From assembly GCA_905250075.1 (NCBI GenBank), contig CAJNOP010000019.1, forward strand, positions 2,602,579 to 2,666,578: a stretch of 64,000 nt of DNA, given 5' to 3'. This DNA comes from Rotaria sp. Silwood1. Taxonomy: Eukaryota; Rotifera; Eurotatoria; Philodinida; Philodinidae. Made by a program: the position numbers and the translations under genes. This document shows positions 35,684-46,507 of this stretch, in pieces (position 1 is the stretch's first letter; every line of letters begins with the position of its first letter). The notes under the pieces were generated by a model. It saw only the letters and a list, made by a program, of their open reading frames with translations. It searched no databases and had not been told where the DNA came from.

Positions 35684-37441
35684 TTATCGATTAATCCATA
35701 CACGAATATTTGATGTTCCAAAATCTCTTGTAATTGAATATGTTGTTGGCAAACAAGAATATAACCATTCAATAAATTCATCATTTATTGATGAATATTC
35801 AATAGAATTCGATGTATCATCTTGACATTGTATAATTAATGATTGTAAATTAGACATTGTTTTAATTAAATCAAGAATTTGTATTCGATTTTCAATACCT
35901 AATGCAAGAACATTACAATGATAAATGATAGAAGAATTAATCAATGTATCGAATTCTTTATTATTTAAATATTGAATAATTAATTTATTTTTTCTAACAA
36001 AATGAACTTGTCGAATAGATGAACTTTTAAGTGTAAAAAATTCATTATCTATCGGAATCCAACTATCAACACCAATCGTTAACAAATCAAGATGAGATGC
36101 TCGATTAAATAATTCTTGTAATTGATTATAATTTAGATTATCACCTAATAATTTTATATAGAGTGATGTTAATTGATCAAATTTTGGAATTATTAACCAA
36201 AGATTATCATGAAATGGAAAATTAATTTCAAGATGACGAACATTTGAAAATCGAAAAGATGAAAGAATTGAACAATTTCCTAAATTTTGTTTATCATTTT
36301 TTTGTAAAAACTTTGTAACATAATCATATGATGAATAATTTCTATCGACAATACAAGTTGATTTTGATGAAAATTCATTTGAATAAATAAAATCTTCAAA
36401 AACATATGGTAAAGTATAGAGAATACCATAACCAATTATATCAGATGGATTCCAATCATATCGAACAAACCATTGATGTTTTTCAATCCAAAAATAAGTT
36501 CGAAATGAATCAAGAAACTTCTCAATTTCATTTTCTTTTCGATAAAAATTAGGATAATTGAAATTCATTTTTAATTGAAATTTTTTTATTTTAGGTAAAT
36601 AATCTATTAGAATTTTTTCCCATTCATATCCATTTAAATAAAAAGATGTTATATGAAGAGTTGAATGTTGTAAATTTGGCATCATTTGAAAAAGATTTTT
36701 CAATGATAATATAGAACTATTAAATATGAGTTTTAATGATACCATTGATGAAATAACAGTTTGAAATTGTATATCTTCACAATTAATTGGAATACTTGTA
36801 GATAATTGTCGAAGATAAGGTGTATATTTAAATAAATGAAATAAATTTGTAAAATAACATTCCGTTTTTTCAATAGATAAATATTTAATTGAAGATGATA
36901 TTACTGAGATTTCTTCTAACCATATTCCACTTGAAAATGGACGATTAAATTTCCAATGAGTTAATTTAGGTAAACTCCAAATAGTATTAATTAATTGACG
37001 AACATTTTCTTTTTCATAGAGAAAATAACAATCAATCATATCAAGTTTTAGAAGATAAGGAAGATGCAAACATTGATTTATGATTTTATTTAATAAATCA
37101 ATAGAACGAATGTAATATAGTTTAAGTGATTGTAAATGATTGAAACGATTAAGAGTAAAACCATAAGAAAGAAATACATTAGGTAAATCTGGTGTTTCAT
37201 CATCATTCGATAAATGTAATGAAATAATTCGATTCATGATTAATGGAAGATGTTGTTTACACATAATATTAAAATATGGTTTAGAAATAGAACGAAAATC
37301 AATATTATACCGTTGAAAATGTACGATAAGTAATTGATTAAAACGAGAATTAAGATCAAAAAATGCACGAAAAAGTTGTACACCATTGATAAATTCAAAT
37401 AAATCTAGTAATATTTCATTTGCTAATGATTCTAATTTCAT
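35684..37441 (-). CDS. F-box protein, bdelloid expanded family
   Basis: Intronless gene for 585 aa. The N-terminus (MKLESLANEILLDLFEFING then RAFFDLNSRFNQLL) is an F-box of roughly 45 residues, which in this family recruits substrates to SCF ubiquitin ligases through SKP1. The remainder consists of irregular leucine-rich segments (HLQSLKLYYIRSIDLLN, KLTHWKFNRPFSSGIW, LTSLYIKLLGDNLNYNQLQE), typical of the many F-box/LRR-like proteins in bdelloid genomes. The open frame extends 38 codons further upstream (to 37555). I chose the Met at 37441 because the F-box begins there, the upstream extension is K-rich without homology, and a GGATTTATTTCAG acceptor ends 18 nt before it (37460-37462). The target protein is unknown. 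Confidence 0.85.
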   Translation of the reverse strand: MKLESLANEILLDLFEFINGVQLFRAFFDLNSRFNQLLIVHFQRYNIDFRSISKPYFNIMCKQHLPLIMNRIISLHLSNDDETPDLPNVFLSYGFTLNRFNHLQSLKLYYIRSIDLLNKIINQCLHLPYLLKLDMIDCYFLYEKENVRQLINTIWSLPKLTHWKFNRPFSSGIWLEEISVISSSIKYLSIEKTECYFTNLFHLFKYTPYLRQLSTSIPINCEDIQFQTVISSMVSLKLIFNSSILSLKNLFQMMPNLQHSTLHITSFYLNGYEWEKILIDYLPKIKKFQLKMNFNYPNFYRKENEIEKFLDSFRTYFWIEKHQWFVRYDWNPSDIIGYGILYTLPYVFEDFIYSNEFSSKSTCIVDRNYSSYDYVTKFLQKNDKQNLGNCSILSSFRFSNVRHLEINFPFHDNLWLIIPKFDQLTSLYIKLLGDNLNYNQLQELFNRASHLDLLTIGVDSWIPIDNEFFTLKSSSIRQVHFVRKNKLIIQYLNNKEFDTLINSSIIYHCNVLALGIENRIQILDLIKTMSNLQSLIIQCQDDTSNSIEYSSINDEFIEWLYSCLPTTYSITRDFGTSNIRVWINR

Positions 37442-37459
37442 TTTAATCGTATTGTTATA

Positions 37460-37472
37460 CTGAAATAAATCC
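37460..37472 (-). promoter_or_regulatory. Acceptor-like site fixing the F-box gene start
   Basis: Minus strand GGATTTATTTCAG, 18 nt before the ATG at 37441. It lies inside the longer open frame, so the longer N-terminus would be removed by cis- or spliced-leader trans-splicing here. Confidence 0.5.
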
Positions 37473-40204
37473 AGAATAAATACGAATGTACCTTTTTCTT
37501 TCTTTCTTCCTTTCTGATAAGACAATTTTTTCTTTAATGTTATACCTAATAGCAAATATTTTTGGTCGGATGATTCACTGATAAGTCCAACCAGATGACT
37601 ATCGACATTACGTAAGTGTGAATATTGAATATTTGATTTTTATGATGATATTTATTTCGAACAAGTGACAAGATACACATATGCATATTTATATATATAT
37701 ATATAGGTATGCAATAATCAATGAATAAGAAATGAATATTTATTAAAGGAAAAATCCATAAAGAATCATTAATAGAAAAGAAAAAAAGTGACGGCATATA
37801 TACGTATTTATACGATTATTAAGATCAAGCAGAAAGTATGTTTCCTTTTGAGTCAGACAAAATCATTGTTAACTAATAATAATATTCAGTATTGGATTCA
37901 TTTGCATTTGACAAACAAAACCTTTTTTTTCATGTTATATTACTTGTTAATACTTATTTGAAAATCAATCTGTCATCTAAAAAAACAATCGACGTATGAT
38001 TTGATATTTAGATTCATATGAATTTCTTTTTGTTTTTGAGTAAGTTGAACTTACATGTCATAAATCAAATTTTATGCTATGAGTCTTCGGTATGTCGAAC
38101 ATTATAATTAAAAACAATCATAAAAAAACAAAAAGACTTTGTAGAATGTCTAGGTATTGATAATATCAATATAAATTCAATGTAAAATAAGATAAGGTAG
38201 TTTTCTGAAAAACGATTTTTGATATCACAGTGATCTAGGTCGAACTTGCTTAGCCGAATCTGACGACAATTAATATATTGACTACTGTATTTGCTCATTG
38301 TCAAAAAATAGCCTAAGATGATTTCAAAACTTGTTTTTTGATGCCATAGTTTCAAACAGGATGTTACAAAAAATAACAGAAAATCTGCCATGTCTAAGAG
38401 TATGTTATGTGTCACATAACCTAGTGCCACAACGATGAATTTCATTTCCGAGTGGTAGAGGAAGATAATTGTTTTTGAACGCAACGTAATAAAATGAATT
38501 CATTTCATTTTTCTTAATTTGGGTTTCATTTAATGTCAATATCAATTTATATATTGTAACAAGTTTATCTATAGGCAGTCTATTAAAAAGAAGAAACAAA
38601 TAAATATGATGATCGCTGGGGAGGATGCACCATGTTTGTATCATTCTATTCGATCCTATGCGTCTCAAGCTATTCATTTATCGATGATCTATGCATTCTG
38701 CTCATACATCACAGTTGTTCGATCCGAAAAACTATAGCTCGTAACTCATATTATCTGTATTTATTGTTTTATGTTGTTATATATTTGTGCTTTGCTGTAA
38801 TTGCTTGTTTTCATTATAAAGTTACTTGTAATCAGTACTATGATAGGTAACGGTTTTAATAAATCGCAAATAATGAAATATGAGTTTCATTCGAATAGAA
38901 AAACAGCAGGATCTCCAATTTATCTGATATCTTTTGCCTGTCGGATACGGCAACTCTCTATCTGGATCCTACAACAAAGAATTCGATAATGTCAGACAGG
39001 ATTTTGCTAGAATTTATCGGAATATCTGAAGTTTTTGGTAGGACCAGGTCGAGTCTGAATTCTGAATTCTTCGTTTGGAAACGCGAAAACAGCAAATATT
39101 TCAGTCTTGACATCTAATAAAGTATGCTATTTTCTCTCCATGTATCAAAGTTACACTTTAATTCAATGCTTTTGAAATAAAGTTAGACGTAATAGTCGCG
39201 TTATTTCTATTATTGAAACCGGCATATACTCAGTGTCTTGTATTTCATTAATGATATTGACATGTGCTTTTTTCTTTCCGAGCAATACGAACGTCGTCAT
39301 AAAATAATTCAAAAGAGAATTACACGAGATGGTTGTCTTTATTTTTTATTTATAAAAGCTATCGTAATGCTCGATACTTTTCTTTAAAATAATATAGTAG
39401 GGTATATTTATTTTTTCAAGCAAAGCACTTCGATTTCTTTCTCATTCTCCTGTAACAAAGGTAATTATTAGATGTGTTTTTTTTCAAATAAATATTTTCA
39501 TGCATCACAGTAAGTTTTGGTTTTTTTTTGAACTTCTGACTTTTTAAAAATCATTCTTGTTCATTCTATGTTTAGAATATAATTATGATATTCTGTGTTT
39601 TTGAGTGCTCGTTAATAAGAGTGCCGAAAATTTCTAAAAATCAGATGTATTCATCACAACCAGAGCAAATCAGAATCAGTTTTAAAAAGTCATAACCTGC
39701 TGTGATGCATGCATATTAAAATGAGTGAGCGGCTGCAATAATAAGTGAAACTAATTTGCACTTGACGTGAAATCAGTTTTTTTTGAATGAATTGATCATA
39801 CAATTTAGTTATTTTAAATTGAGAGATAAATAAAAGGTGATATAAAACAAAAGTATATCAGCTAATCAAGTCATTATAAATATAGATTTTTTTAAAGTCT
39901 TGATCTATATCATCTAAATGAGAACTAGGATTATTTTATGAAAATACAAGGATTCAAGTCTTGTTGAACTATCATACAAATGAAACAAACATAACAATTT
40001 TAGAGTAGCCAGTATTGTTATACTCAACACTTCATTTTAACAAAAATAAACATAACTGTTTATTTGCTTTCAATCTCAAAAAGATTTCATAATATTTCTT
40101 TTATTACCTTTTTTTTCGTTCTATGAATCAAGAATAGATTGAAACATAAATTATCAAAGTATCAATAAAAAAACAACGAATTTGCACCCTATTTCACACT
40201 GTCA
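37473..40204. other. Intergenic, no gene supported
   Basis: Short ORFs at 37546-38989 on both strands show no domain, signal or splice support. AT-rich, with a (TA)n run near 37690-37705. Confidence 0.5.
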
Positions 40205-40219
40205 TTTTCCAATATGCAG
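40205..40219 (+). promoter_or_regulatory. Acceptor-like site at the glycosidase start
   Basis: CATTTTCCAATATGCAG ends at 40219, followed by nine nucleotides and an ATG at 40229. The first ATG of the open frame (40214) lies inside the acceptor and would be removed, so 40229 is preferred. Confidence 0.5.
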
Positions 40220-40228
40220 CTCTCTATA

Positions 40229-41659
40229 ATGGTATATTTTTTATTTTTATTCATAACGAACTTTGTCAAAAGTAGTGTAGTCCATACATATGATCTTGCA
40301 TCGCAAATACCGTCACGTTTTGTATGTATGTTTTCTGTCAGTTGGTTTGGTATTGGTTCATCAGATCCTCAAGGAAGAGGACCAGATGCTTATTCAAGTC
40401 ATTGGAATATTGGTAGTCAAGGTTCATGTGTTTCTGCAGCTCAACCGGATCAATGTGGATCGGATGGACAAAGAAAAATATCGTCATATTATCGACCACT
40501 TGCTGGTATTTATTCATCAAGTGGATTAGATAATGAAAGTCTTGCTCGTATTGATCTTATGTTGACAACACTGAAAAAAGAAGGTAGTTGTGATCATGGT
40601 CATGCACAATTGAATGCATGGTCAATTCAACTTGAATCTATACAACTTTCATCACGATATATACATAATCCATCACTAAATGTTGAAATTCCTTATCAAG
40701 CATATCTACATTTTCGTCAAAGAACTCAAAATTTAAAATTTCCATCTGGTGTTATTGTACCTGGTTATGATAGTACTTGGTTATATTCATTTTCAAATTA
40801 TTTAGGTCTTGGTCGTTGTGATAATTCAAATTCGAGTAATCTTCGAGATACTTGTCTAAATGTAACTATAGCTGATTTCGTCGATATTATTTCTGATATA
40901 TCTTTAACTTCAAATTATCTTATTAATGGAAAACCTCTTATTTTTATTTATACATCTATAGGAGGAAATTTACTTACATCCGCTGAATGGTCATATATTT
41001 GGTCGAATGTTCGTCAACGTATTACGCTTGATTTTTATACAATTTGTACTACTACAAGTCTATTAAGTGTATTTGATGGTATAGCTCCTTGGATTGATTT
41101 AGTTGCTTGGTCAATGACAAATAATGCTCTTCCTGTATATAATCGAACAATAGCATGGTTGAAATTAGTATATGGTCCTATACTATCGTCGAATATATCA
41201 TCAGGACGTATTATTATGGGTGGTTTAACTGTTGGTTTTAATGATTTTACTCAATCATGGGGTGCTTGTCAACAACGAACTATTCCTCGCCATTCTGATT
41301 TAATTCATGCTCAATTTGATTATTTTTCATCACATTCTATTCGACATTTATTTATTTATGCTTGGGATGATTGGACTGAAGGTAGTCAATTTGAACCAGA
41401 TGTAACGAATGGAACACAGTCTTTACTTTTGTTACGACAATCTATTGCTTCTTTCTATGGTGAAGCACAGAGTACTGATGGTGATAATCAACTTGTTTCG
41501 AGATGGGGAAATTATCCTCAATTAAGAAATTGTACTCATATTAATGTTACATCAATACCTTCTATTGATATTTCATGTCCAACAACAACAAATCAAGCTA
41601 ATTATCTTTATTCATATTCGATAATTCTTATACTTATTAAACTTAGTTATTATCTTTAA
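40229..41659 (+). CDS. Secreted GH99/GH71-like glycosidase
   Basis: Intronless, 476 aa from the preferred Met (481 from the ATG at 40214). A signal peptide (MVYFLFLFITNFVKSS) is followed by a TIM-barrel-like domain. The first strand reads MFSVSWFGIGSSDP with a downstream SSHW, like the WY(G/N)...HW pattern of endo-mannosidase/WbsX-type proteins. Near residue 380 AWDDWTEGSQFEPD matches the NEWxEGxxxEP signature of GH99- and GH71-like glycosidases, whose acidic residues serve in catalysis. The last about 20 residues are hydrophobic (LYSYSIILILIKLSYYL), fitting a GPI-anchor signal or membrane tail. Expected role: cutting an external or dietary polysaccharide. Exact substrate unknown. Such enzymes in bdelloids are often of microbial origin; base composition here is like its neighbours, so any transfer is old. 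Confidence 0.75.
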   Translation: MVYFLFLFITNFVKSSVVHTYDLASQIPSRFVCMFSVSWFGIGSSDPQGRGPDAYSSHWNIGSQGSCVSAAQPDQCGSDGQRKISSYYRPLAGIYSSSGLDNESLARIDLMLTTLKKEGSCDHGHAQLNAWSIQLESIQLSSRYIHNPSLNVEIPYQAYLHFRQRTQNLKFPSGVIVPGYDSTWLYSFSNYLGLGRCDNSNSSNLRDTCLNVTIADFVDIISDISLTSNYLINGKPLIFIYTSIGGNLLTSAEWSYIWSNVRQRITLDFYTICTTTSLLSVFDGIAPWIDLVAWSMTNNALPVYNRTIAWLKLVYGPILSSNISSGRIIMGGLTVGFNDFTQSWGACQQRTIPRHSDLIHAQFDYFSSHSIRHLFIYAWDDWTEGSQFEPDVTNGTQSLLLLRQSIASFYGEAQSTDGDNQLVSRWGNYPQLRNCTHINVTSIPSIDISCPTTTNQANYLYSYSIILILIKLSYYL

Positions 41660-41708
41660 GACTGGAAGTGCGATGAACATAAACTTTATCGTCAATGTTT
41701 GATGAAAT

Positions 41709-42354
41709 GGTAGTCCGGAATTTCGGCCCAAGAATTTTTCGTCCCAAACTTTCGGCCCGGTCCAAAATTCCGGTGATTTTTCGGTCCGGGCCGAAAATCC
41801 GAAAGAAATCTCGGTCCAGTTCTTAATTTAATTTAATTAATTAATTATTAATTAGTAAACTTCATAGTGCTGAGCACCATGACTTTTCAAAAAATCATTC
41901 TGCTCAGCACTATGCCATACTGCTTAGCAAGACGATTTACTGAATATTCGTACTGGTTAGCAAGATAATTTATTTAGTATTCATACTGCTCAGCACAATT
42001 TCATATTGCTCAGCACTATGTCATACCACTTAGCAAGATGATTTATTGAATATTCATAGTGCTCAGCACTACGGCATATTGCTCAACACTATGTCATACC
42101 ACTTAGCAAGATGATTTATTGAATATTCATACTGCTCAGCACTGTGCCATACTGCTCAGTAGAATGATTTTTTGAAAAGTCATGGTGCTCAGCATTATGA
42201 AGTTTACTAATTAATAATTAATTAATTAAATTTATTTAAGAACTGGACCAAGATTCCTATCTGACTTTCGGTCTGGACCGAAAAATCACCGGAATTTTGG
42301 ACCGGGCCGAAAAGTTTGGGACGAAAAATTCTTGGGCCGAAATTCATGTAACCC
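41709..42354. mobile_element. Palindromic MITE, 646 bp, 8-bp TSD
   Basis: GATGAAAT lies at 41701-41708 and 42355-42362, directly outside the ends. The terminal inverted repeats extend about 230 bp: both contain GAATTTCGGCCCAAGAATTT, AATTCCGGTGATTTTTCGGTCC, AGTTCTTAA and an AATTAATTAATTATTAATTAG stretch. Between them are diverged tandem units of about 65-70 bp built from GCTCAGCACTATG, CTTAGCAAGATGATTTATTG and AATATTCATA. No coding capacity. An 8-bp TSD fits hAT, P or Merlin superfamilies; the GG...CC ends do not settle which. It lies 49 bp after the glycosidase stop codon, probably in its 3' UTR. Confidence 0.85.
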
Positions 42355-42362
42355 GATGAAAT

Positions 42363-44143
42363 ACTTCAGTTGAAATCAAAATTATTTGATTCTCATTATC
42401 TAATAGCATAAGTATGCAAATGCGAAACAGTTATTGCTTTACTTTTTCTTACTGTTCAAATATAAATTATCGAAAGAAAAAAAGTTTGTTGATTATTTCT
42501 TTTCATTTAATCATAAAATAACAGTCCATTTTTAAGTGCATTTATTGTTTATTTCCCGACGTTGTTTTTGTGTCTTAGCATCTATTGGTGAATAGAAAAG
42601 TTTGTGAGACTACAAATTATGTATAAGCTTTCCACATTTGTTAGCGGTTTGTCAAACGCGAAGGCTATTAATTAATTGTATATGTGATCTACATGTCACA
42701 TAGTGTTCGTTTTATTATCTATCATGTATGTAAGTGAAACATTAGCTATAAACAGTAGAGAAAATATAAACAAATCTATGATAAACTGCAAGTCTAAATA
42801 TTTATTAAATATTTTTTTGATAACATTATTTGATATGAAAATGGATTGATAAAATAAGATCTGTATAATATGATGAGCTTCAACTAAATAGAATAGTCTG
42901 ACGCATTTTTCCTCAGCAAGATAGTATTTGACATTATTGAAGTTTTTCATTTGGGAGAAAAAAAAACTCTTATGCTCAATTTTTTGAAAAAAAAATACAC
43001 TGAAATTCACAAACAATTTCATGCCAGCCGCTAAAGAAAAACCTGTATCTATCAGCTAACATACTGGTTACGATTCTACATTCTAGTAATTAATTATTCA
43101 TATCGTAAACTCTTTAATGTTAACTGATTTATAAAATTATCAACAATCTTGTCAGACTCAAGTAAAATCATAAATCATTTTCGACTTGATGTTGCACTCT
43201 CGGCATCTTTGGTAAAGCTCGATAAACAACTATCAACTCAAGCTGCTGTTTGATAAATATTTCAAAATGTCGATCTGGAAATTCAATTCTTGCCATGTAC
43301 TTTTATCTTATGAACTTTGAACGCTGAAATATGTAGAGATAACTTTGCTTGATATTCTAGGCATTCGAATTTTTTTTGTCAAATTTAAAATCAACGTTTT
43401 TTGTTTTACGCCTTTTTCAAGCTTCCAGTATCCATAGAATTTTTTTTGGCTGAACACAAGATTCAAACATATAGTGGATACGAAAACTATTCTACGAGGT
43501 TAATTTTTAGTCGTTTTCTATACTGCTTTAAGCATTAGAAGGAGTCAAAATAGACACTTGAAGGGAGAAAAGGGCTTTCTAACTAGAACATAAAGAAATA
43601 ACAATCATTATTAGGTTTCCAAATATAAGGACCTTAGAAAATCTAAACTCTAATTTTTCAATGCTTGGAGCGCGTAAATATAATTTTGTTAATTTAGTTG
43701 AAAGTTGAAGATTCAATTCACGTATCTTCACTTAAAAAAAGTTATAGAGAACTCTGAGACCTCTCATTTTGTAGACAATTACTTCCTCTAGTATTCTATG
43801 TACTCTAAACGAAACTACATTGAGACACTCTTAGTGTTAAAAAAATTAGCCTTTTGGTTTTTCAGAGTTTCTGTCTTTGTGAACAAGATAATAATTCTTA
43901 CTTTTTTATATTCCTGTTGGAAACAATTTCATTTACTCGAATCAGTATTTGGACTCGTTCTAGCCGTTACGATAGAGGAAAAGATTGAAAACAAATCTTG
44001 TTAAATAATAGTATTACCCGCTGCACGTGCTTATAATTAAGACTTATATATAAAATAAATGAATTAAGCGTGACGTTTGAATTCTAGATACATCTACTGT
44101 TCATTATAAGATGTATAGAAATATTAGTTAGAATAAAACTCAA
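42363..44143. other. Intergenic, no gene supported
   Basis: AT-rich. ORFs at 42696-43022 and 43798-44004 are low-complexity and unsupported. Confidence 0.5.
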
Positions 44144-44230
44144 CACCTAAAATTTCTGCACATGTTTCATGATTTTGAAGCATTTTATTTCATATTTATA
44201 TTGAATGTTGGATGGTGGAAGAAGAATTGA
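44144..44230 (-). pseudogene. Fragment of a second aminotransferase-like copy
   Basis: AATCATGAAACATGTGCAG and TTTTAGGTGTTGAG on the minus strand match, with several substitutions, the AATCATGAAGCATGTGCAC...TTTTAGGTGTTAAA segment of the pseudogene at 46508-47890. Only this short piece is left and its frame is broken. Just beyond, on the plus strand, 44212-44367 is an open frame beginning MVEEELTWFYRHLSRVEGQI. Its composition looks coding, but nothing identifies it. Confidence 0.4.
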
Positions 44231-44367
44231 CTTGGTTCTATAGACATTTAAGCCGTGTTGAAGGACAAATTGATAAAAATAAACCTATTGAAAAAAAAAG
44301 GTCGTACTTTTATAAACCTGATAAACAAGACAAAAATAATCGGTGCAAGTTTAAATATTTTTATTAA

Positions 44368-45030
44368 CATCTATTACATAGCAGCGGTTTAAGTGAAAAT
44401 TATAGGGTATGTAACTCTTATTATTAGTGGAATAATTAATCACATTTTTCTTTGATTATCTGCTGTGAAAAAGCATTTTGGTTTTCTTTCATTCTTAACT
44501 AATATAAGATTTGTTGATATAGGCTAGTCTGTTTTTAACCCTTTAATTAATCTTTTTAACATGGGCGTATCACTAATGATGGTATAAGGTGCTTAATCTT
44601 TAAAAAACATAAGAATGCCAATAGTAATGAAATCTAATATAAACTGCTGAAAATATTAAGATAAAGCATATGTTGACAAGAAGGTCACATAAAATAAAAG
44701 ACTTTTGTTTTTGATTTATTTAGATCATTAGTATTTGCAATATCATCTTTCTCATTATGCTTTACGTGATCAGTCCTTTCCTATATGTTTTTCTAACAAC
44801 AAGACGAGAATAAAAAGTCAAGCCAACGACAAATATCTTCAAATCCTCACTATGAAAGTTACCATTAGAGTAACATCGACAAAATGAGAAATATAAAAAA
44901 TCTGACGTTTCATCTGTATGTTTATGCATCAAATATCTGATTCATATTTGAATATGGAAGTAATTTGATATTGATAATCGTTTCGGTATTTTTTCATATA
45001 TAACTGCATACTTAAGTTTTTTAAAGAGAA
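44368..45030. other. Intergenic before the CD225 gene
   Basis: No gene or repeat recognised. Confidence 0.5.
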
Positions 45031-45071
45031 GTATTTTTTAGTTATTTCATCACATCGAACATATAGCGACT

Positions 45072-45518
45072 ATGAATGCTTATACTCTTGATCCACCTAA
45101 AACGGAATCTAAAACTGAATATGTACCAATATATCCAAGTGCACCAGTGCTACAACCTGCAGCAGTACCTGTAACTGCATCTGCACCTGTTTATGTGCCT
45201 CCTTCTTATCAATATTATCCATATCAACATTCTCCACCACGAACAGCCCAACCAAATATAAGCAAGATTCAGGACTGGTTAGCTTGGTCTATCATTAATT
45301 TAATCCTTGGGAGTCTAATACTTGGTATTCTTCCTCTCATATTTTCTCTTATTTGTCGAAGTAAAAAAGCAAAAAATGACATCAGTAGTGCTCGAAAAAT
45401 GAGCACATTGGCATTAGTGTTTAATATCATAGTTACTACCGTGGGTATACTTGTGGTGACTGCTGGTATTATTTATTTACTTGTCTCTAGAAAAGTCATC
45501 CGATACCATTATTATTAA
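45072..45518 (+). CDS. CD225/dispanin-family membrane protein
   Basis: 148 aa, intronless. The N-terminal 65 residues are rich in proline, tyrosine and alanine (PIYPSAPVLQPAAVPV, PPSYQYYPYQHSPP). They precede a CD225-type domain: KIQDWLAWSIINLILGSLIL starts membrane segment 1, LIFSLICRSKKAKNDISSAR is the conserved basic loop with K-x-D...A, and LALVFNIIVTTVGILVVTAG is segment 2. This order (Pro-rich cytosolic part, re-entrant first segment, basic loop, second segment) is that of dispanins, the family of vertebrate IFITMs and PRRTs. Role in rotifers unknown; membrane trafficking or fusion control is plausible by family. An acceptor-like TATTTTTTAG ends at 45041, 30 nt before the ATG. Confidence 0.75.
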   Translation: MNAYTLDPPKTESKTEYVPIYPSAPVLQPAAVPVTASAPVYVPPSYQYYPYQHSPPRTAQPNISKIQDWLAWSIINLILGSLILGILPLIFSLICRSKKAKNDISSARKMSTLALVFNIIVTTVGILVVTAGIIYLLVSRKVIRYHYY

Positions 45519-46507
45519 GACCAATACTTAACTATACAAAGTTATTTGTTCATATCGACACTTGTGACTCTTTCTTAGTTTTTTATAAGTTATATATATA
45601 TAATCTATGGGCTTAGAATTATGATTACAAGATGTTAATTAAATGAAACCAGCACAAAACAAAATCTAATTCGTGCTAGGTCCTATGGATCTCTGTTCCA
45701 ACTGAACATTTATGAGGGAAGCTCTCTATCTGTTCAATCAATCTTTAGTCTAGACTCTATGTATTATGTAGATCCAAATGAGCTATGAATATTCCGAAGA
45801 GTTCTTGTCTTTAATTTACTGCTACGAAGACACTGCACTTTCATGATATGTTGTGAAACAATATAGTATAAAAGGACTATTGAAGTATGTAGCGTAGAAA
45901 TTAGCACCCATCTTCCCGTTTCTCCTACAGATCGAATATTAATAACAGCTCATTCAAATATATTAACTATTTCTTTATTGTATAACTGGAGAATTAAGTT
46001 TAAGGTGAGTGAAGAAATTTATCTCAAGATCAATAGAGTAACACAATCTTCCTGTGATTAGCAATAGTAGTCGTATCGTGTTTCATACTTTTATTCTACA
46101 AGGATTATGCTAACAACTTTTCTAAATAAATGCCATGATCTTTCAAGAATATCAGAACAACTAGTTTTTGATTTTCGAAATTGAAACTTTGCATAGAGAT
46201 AGTTCTTGATAAAAATGATTTTTTGCGAATGTTTTAGGTCTTATAACTGTTTCTATCCTGAAATACAACTATAGTAGTAGCGTGTCTTTTGCATCACACA
46301 TATAAACCAGCAGATTTGATGTTCGTATTTTAGGATAAAAGCAAATCAAAAGATCTGAAACTGCTTTCGTTAGGGTTTTTCTCTATGCAAAACGGTTCAC
46401 ATTAAAACCAAACATACTGTTACTAAAATTCACATGAATTAGAAAGCAAAATTGGTTTATAGCATGATTTTTATTTCTTATTAAAATGTTACTAATGACA
46501 ACAAAAT
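45519..46507. other. Intergenic, no gene supported
   Basis: No ORF with support and no repeat recognised; a short (TA)n run lies near 45592. Confidence 0.5.

Noticed and set aside
37442..37555. Longer N-terminus of the F-box protein
   Set aside because: Lys-rich, without homology, and upstream of a strong acceptor; the F-box begins exactly at the Met at 37441.
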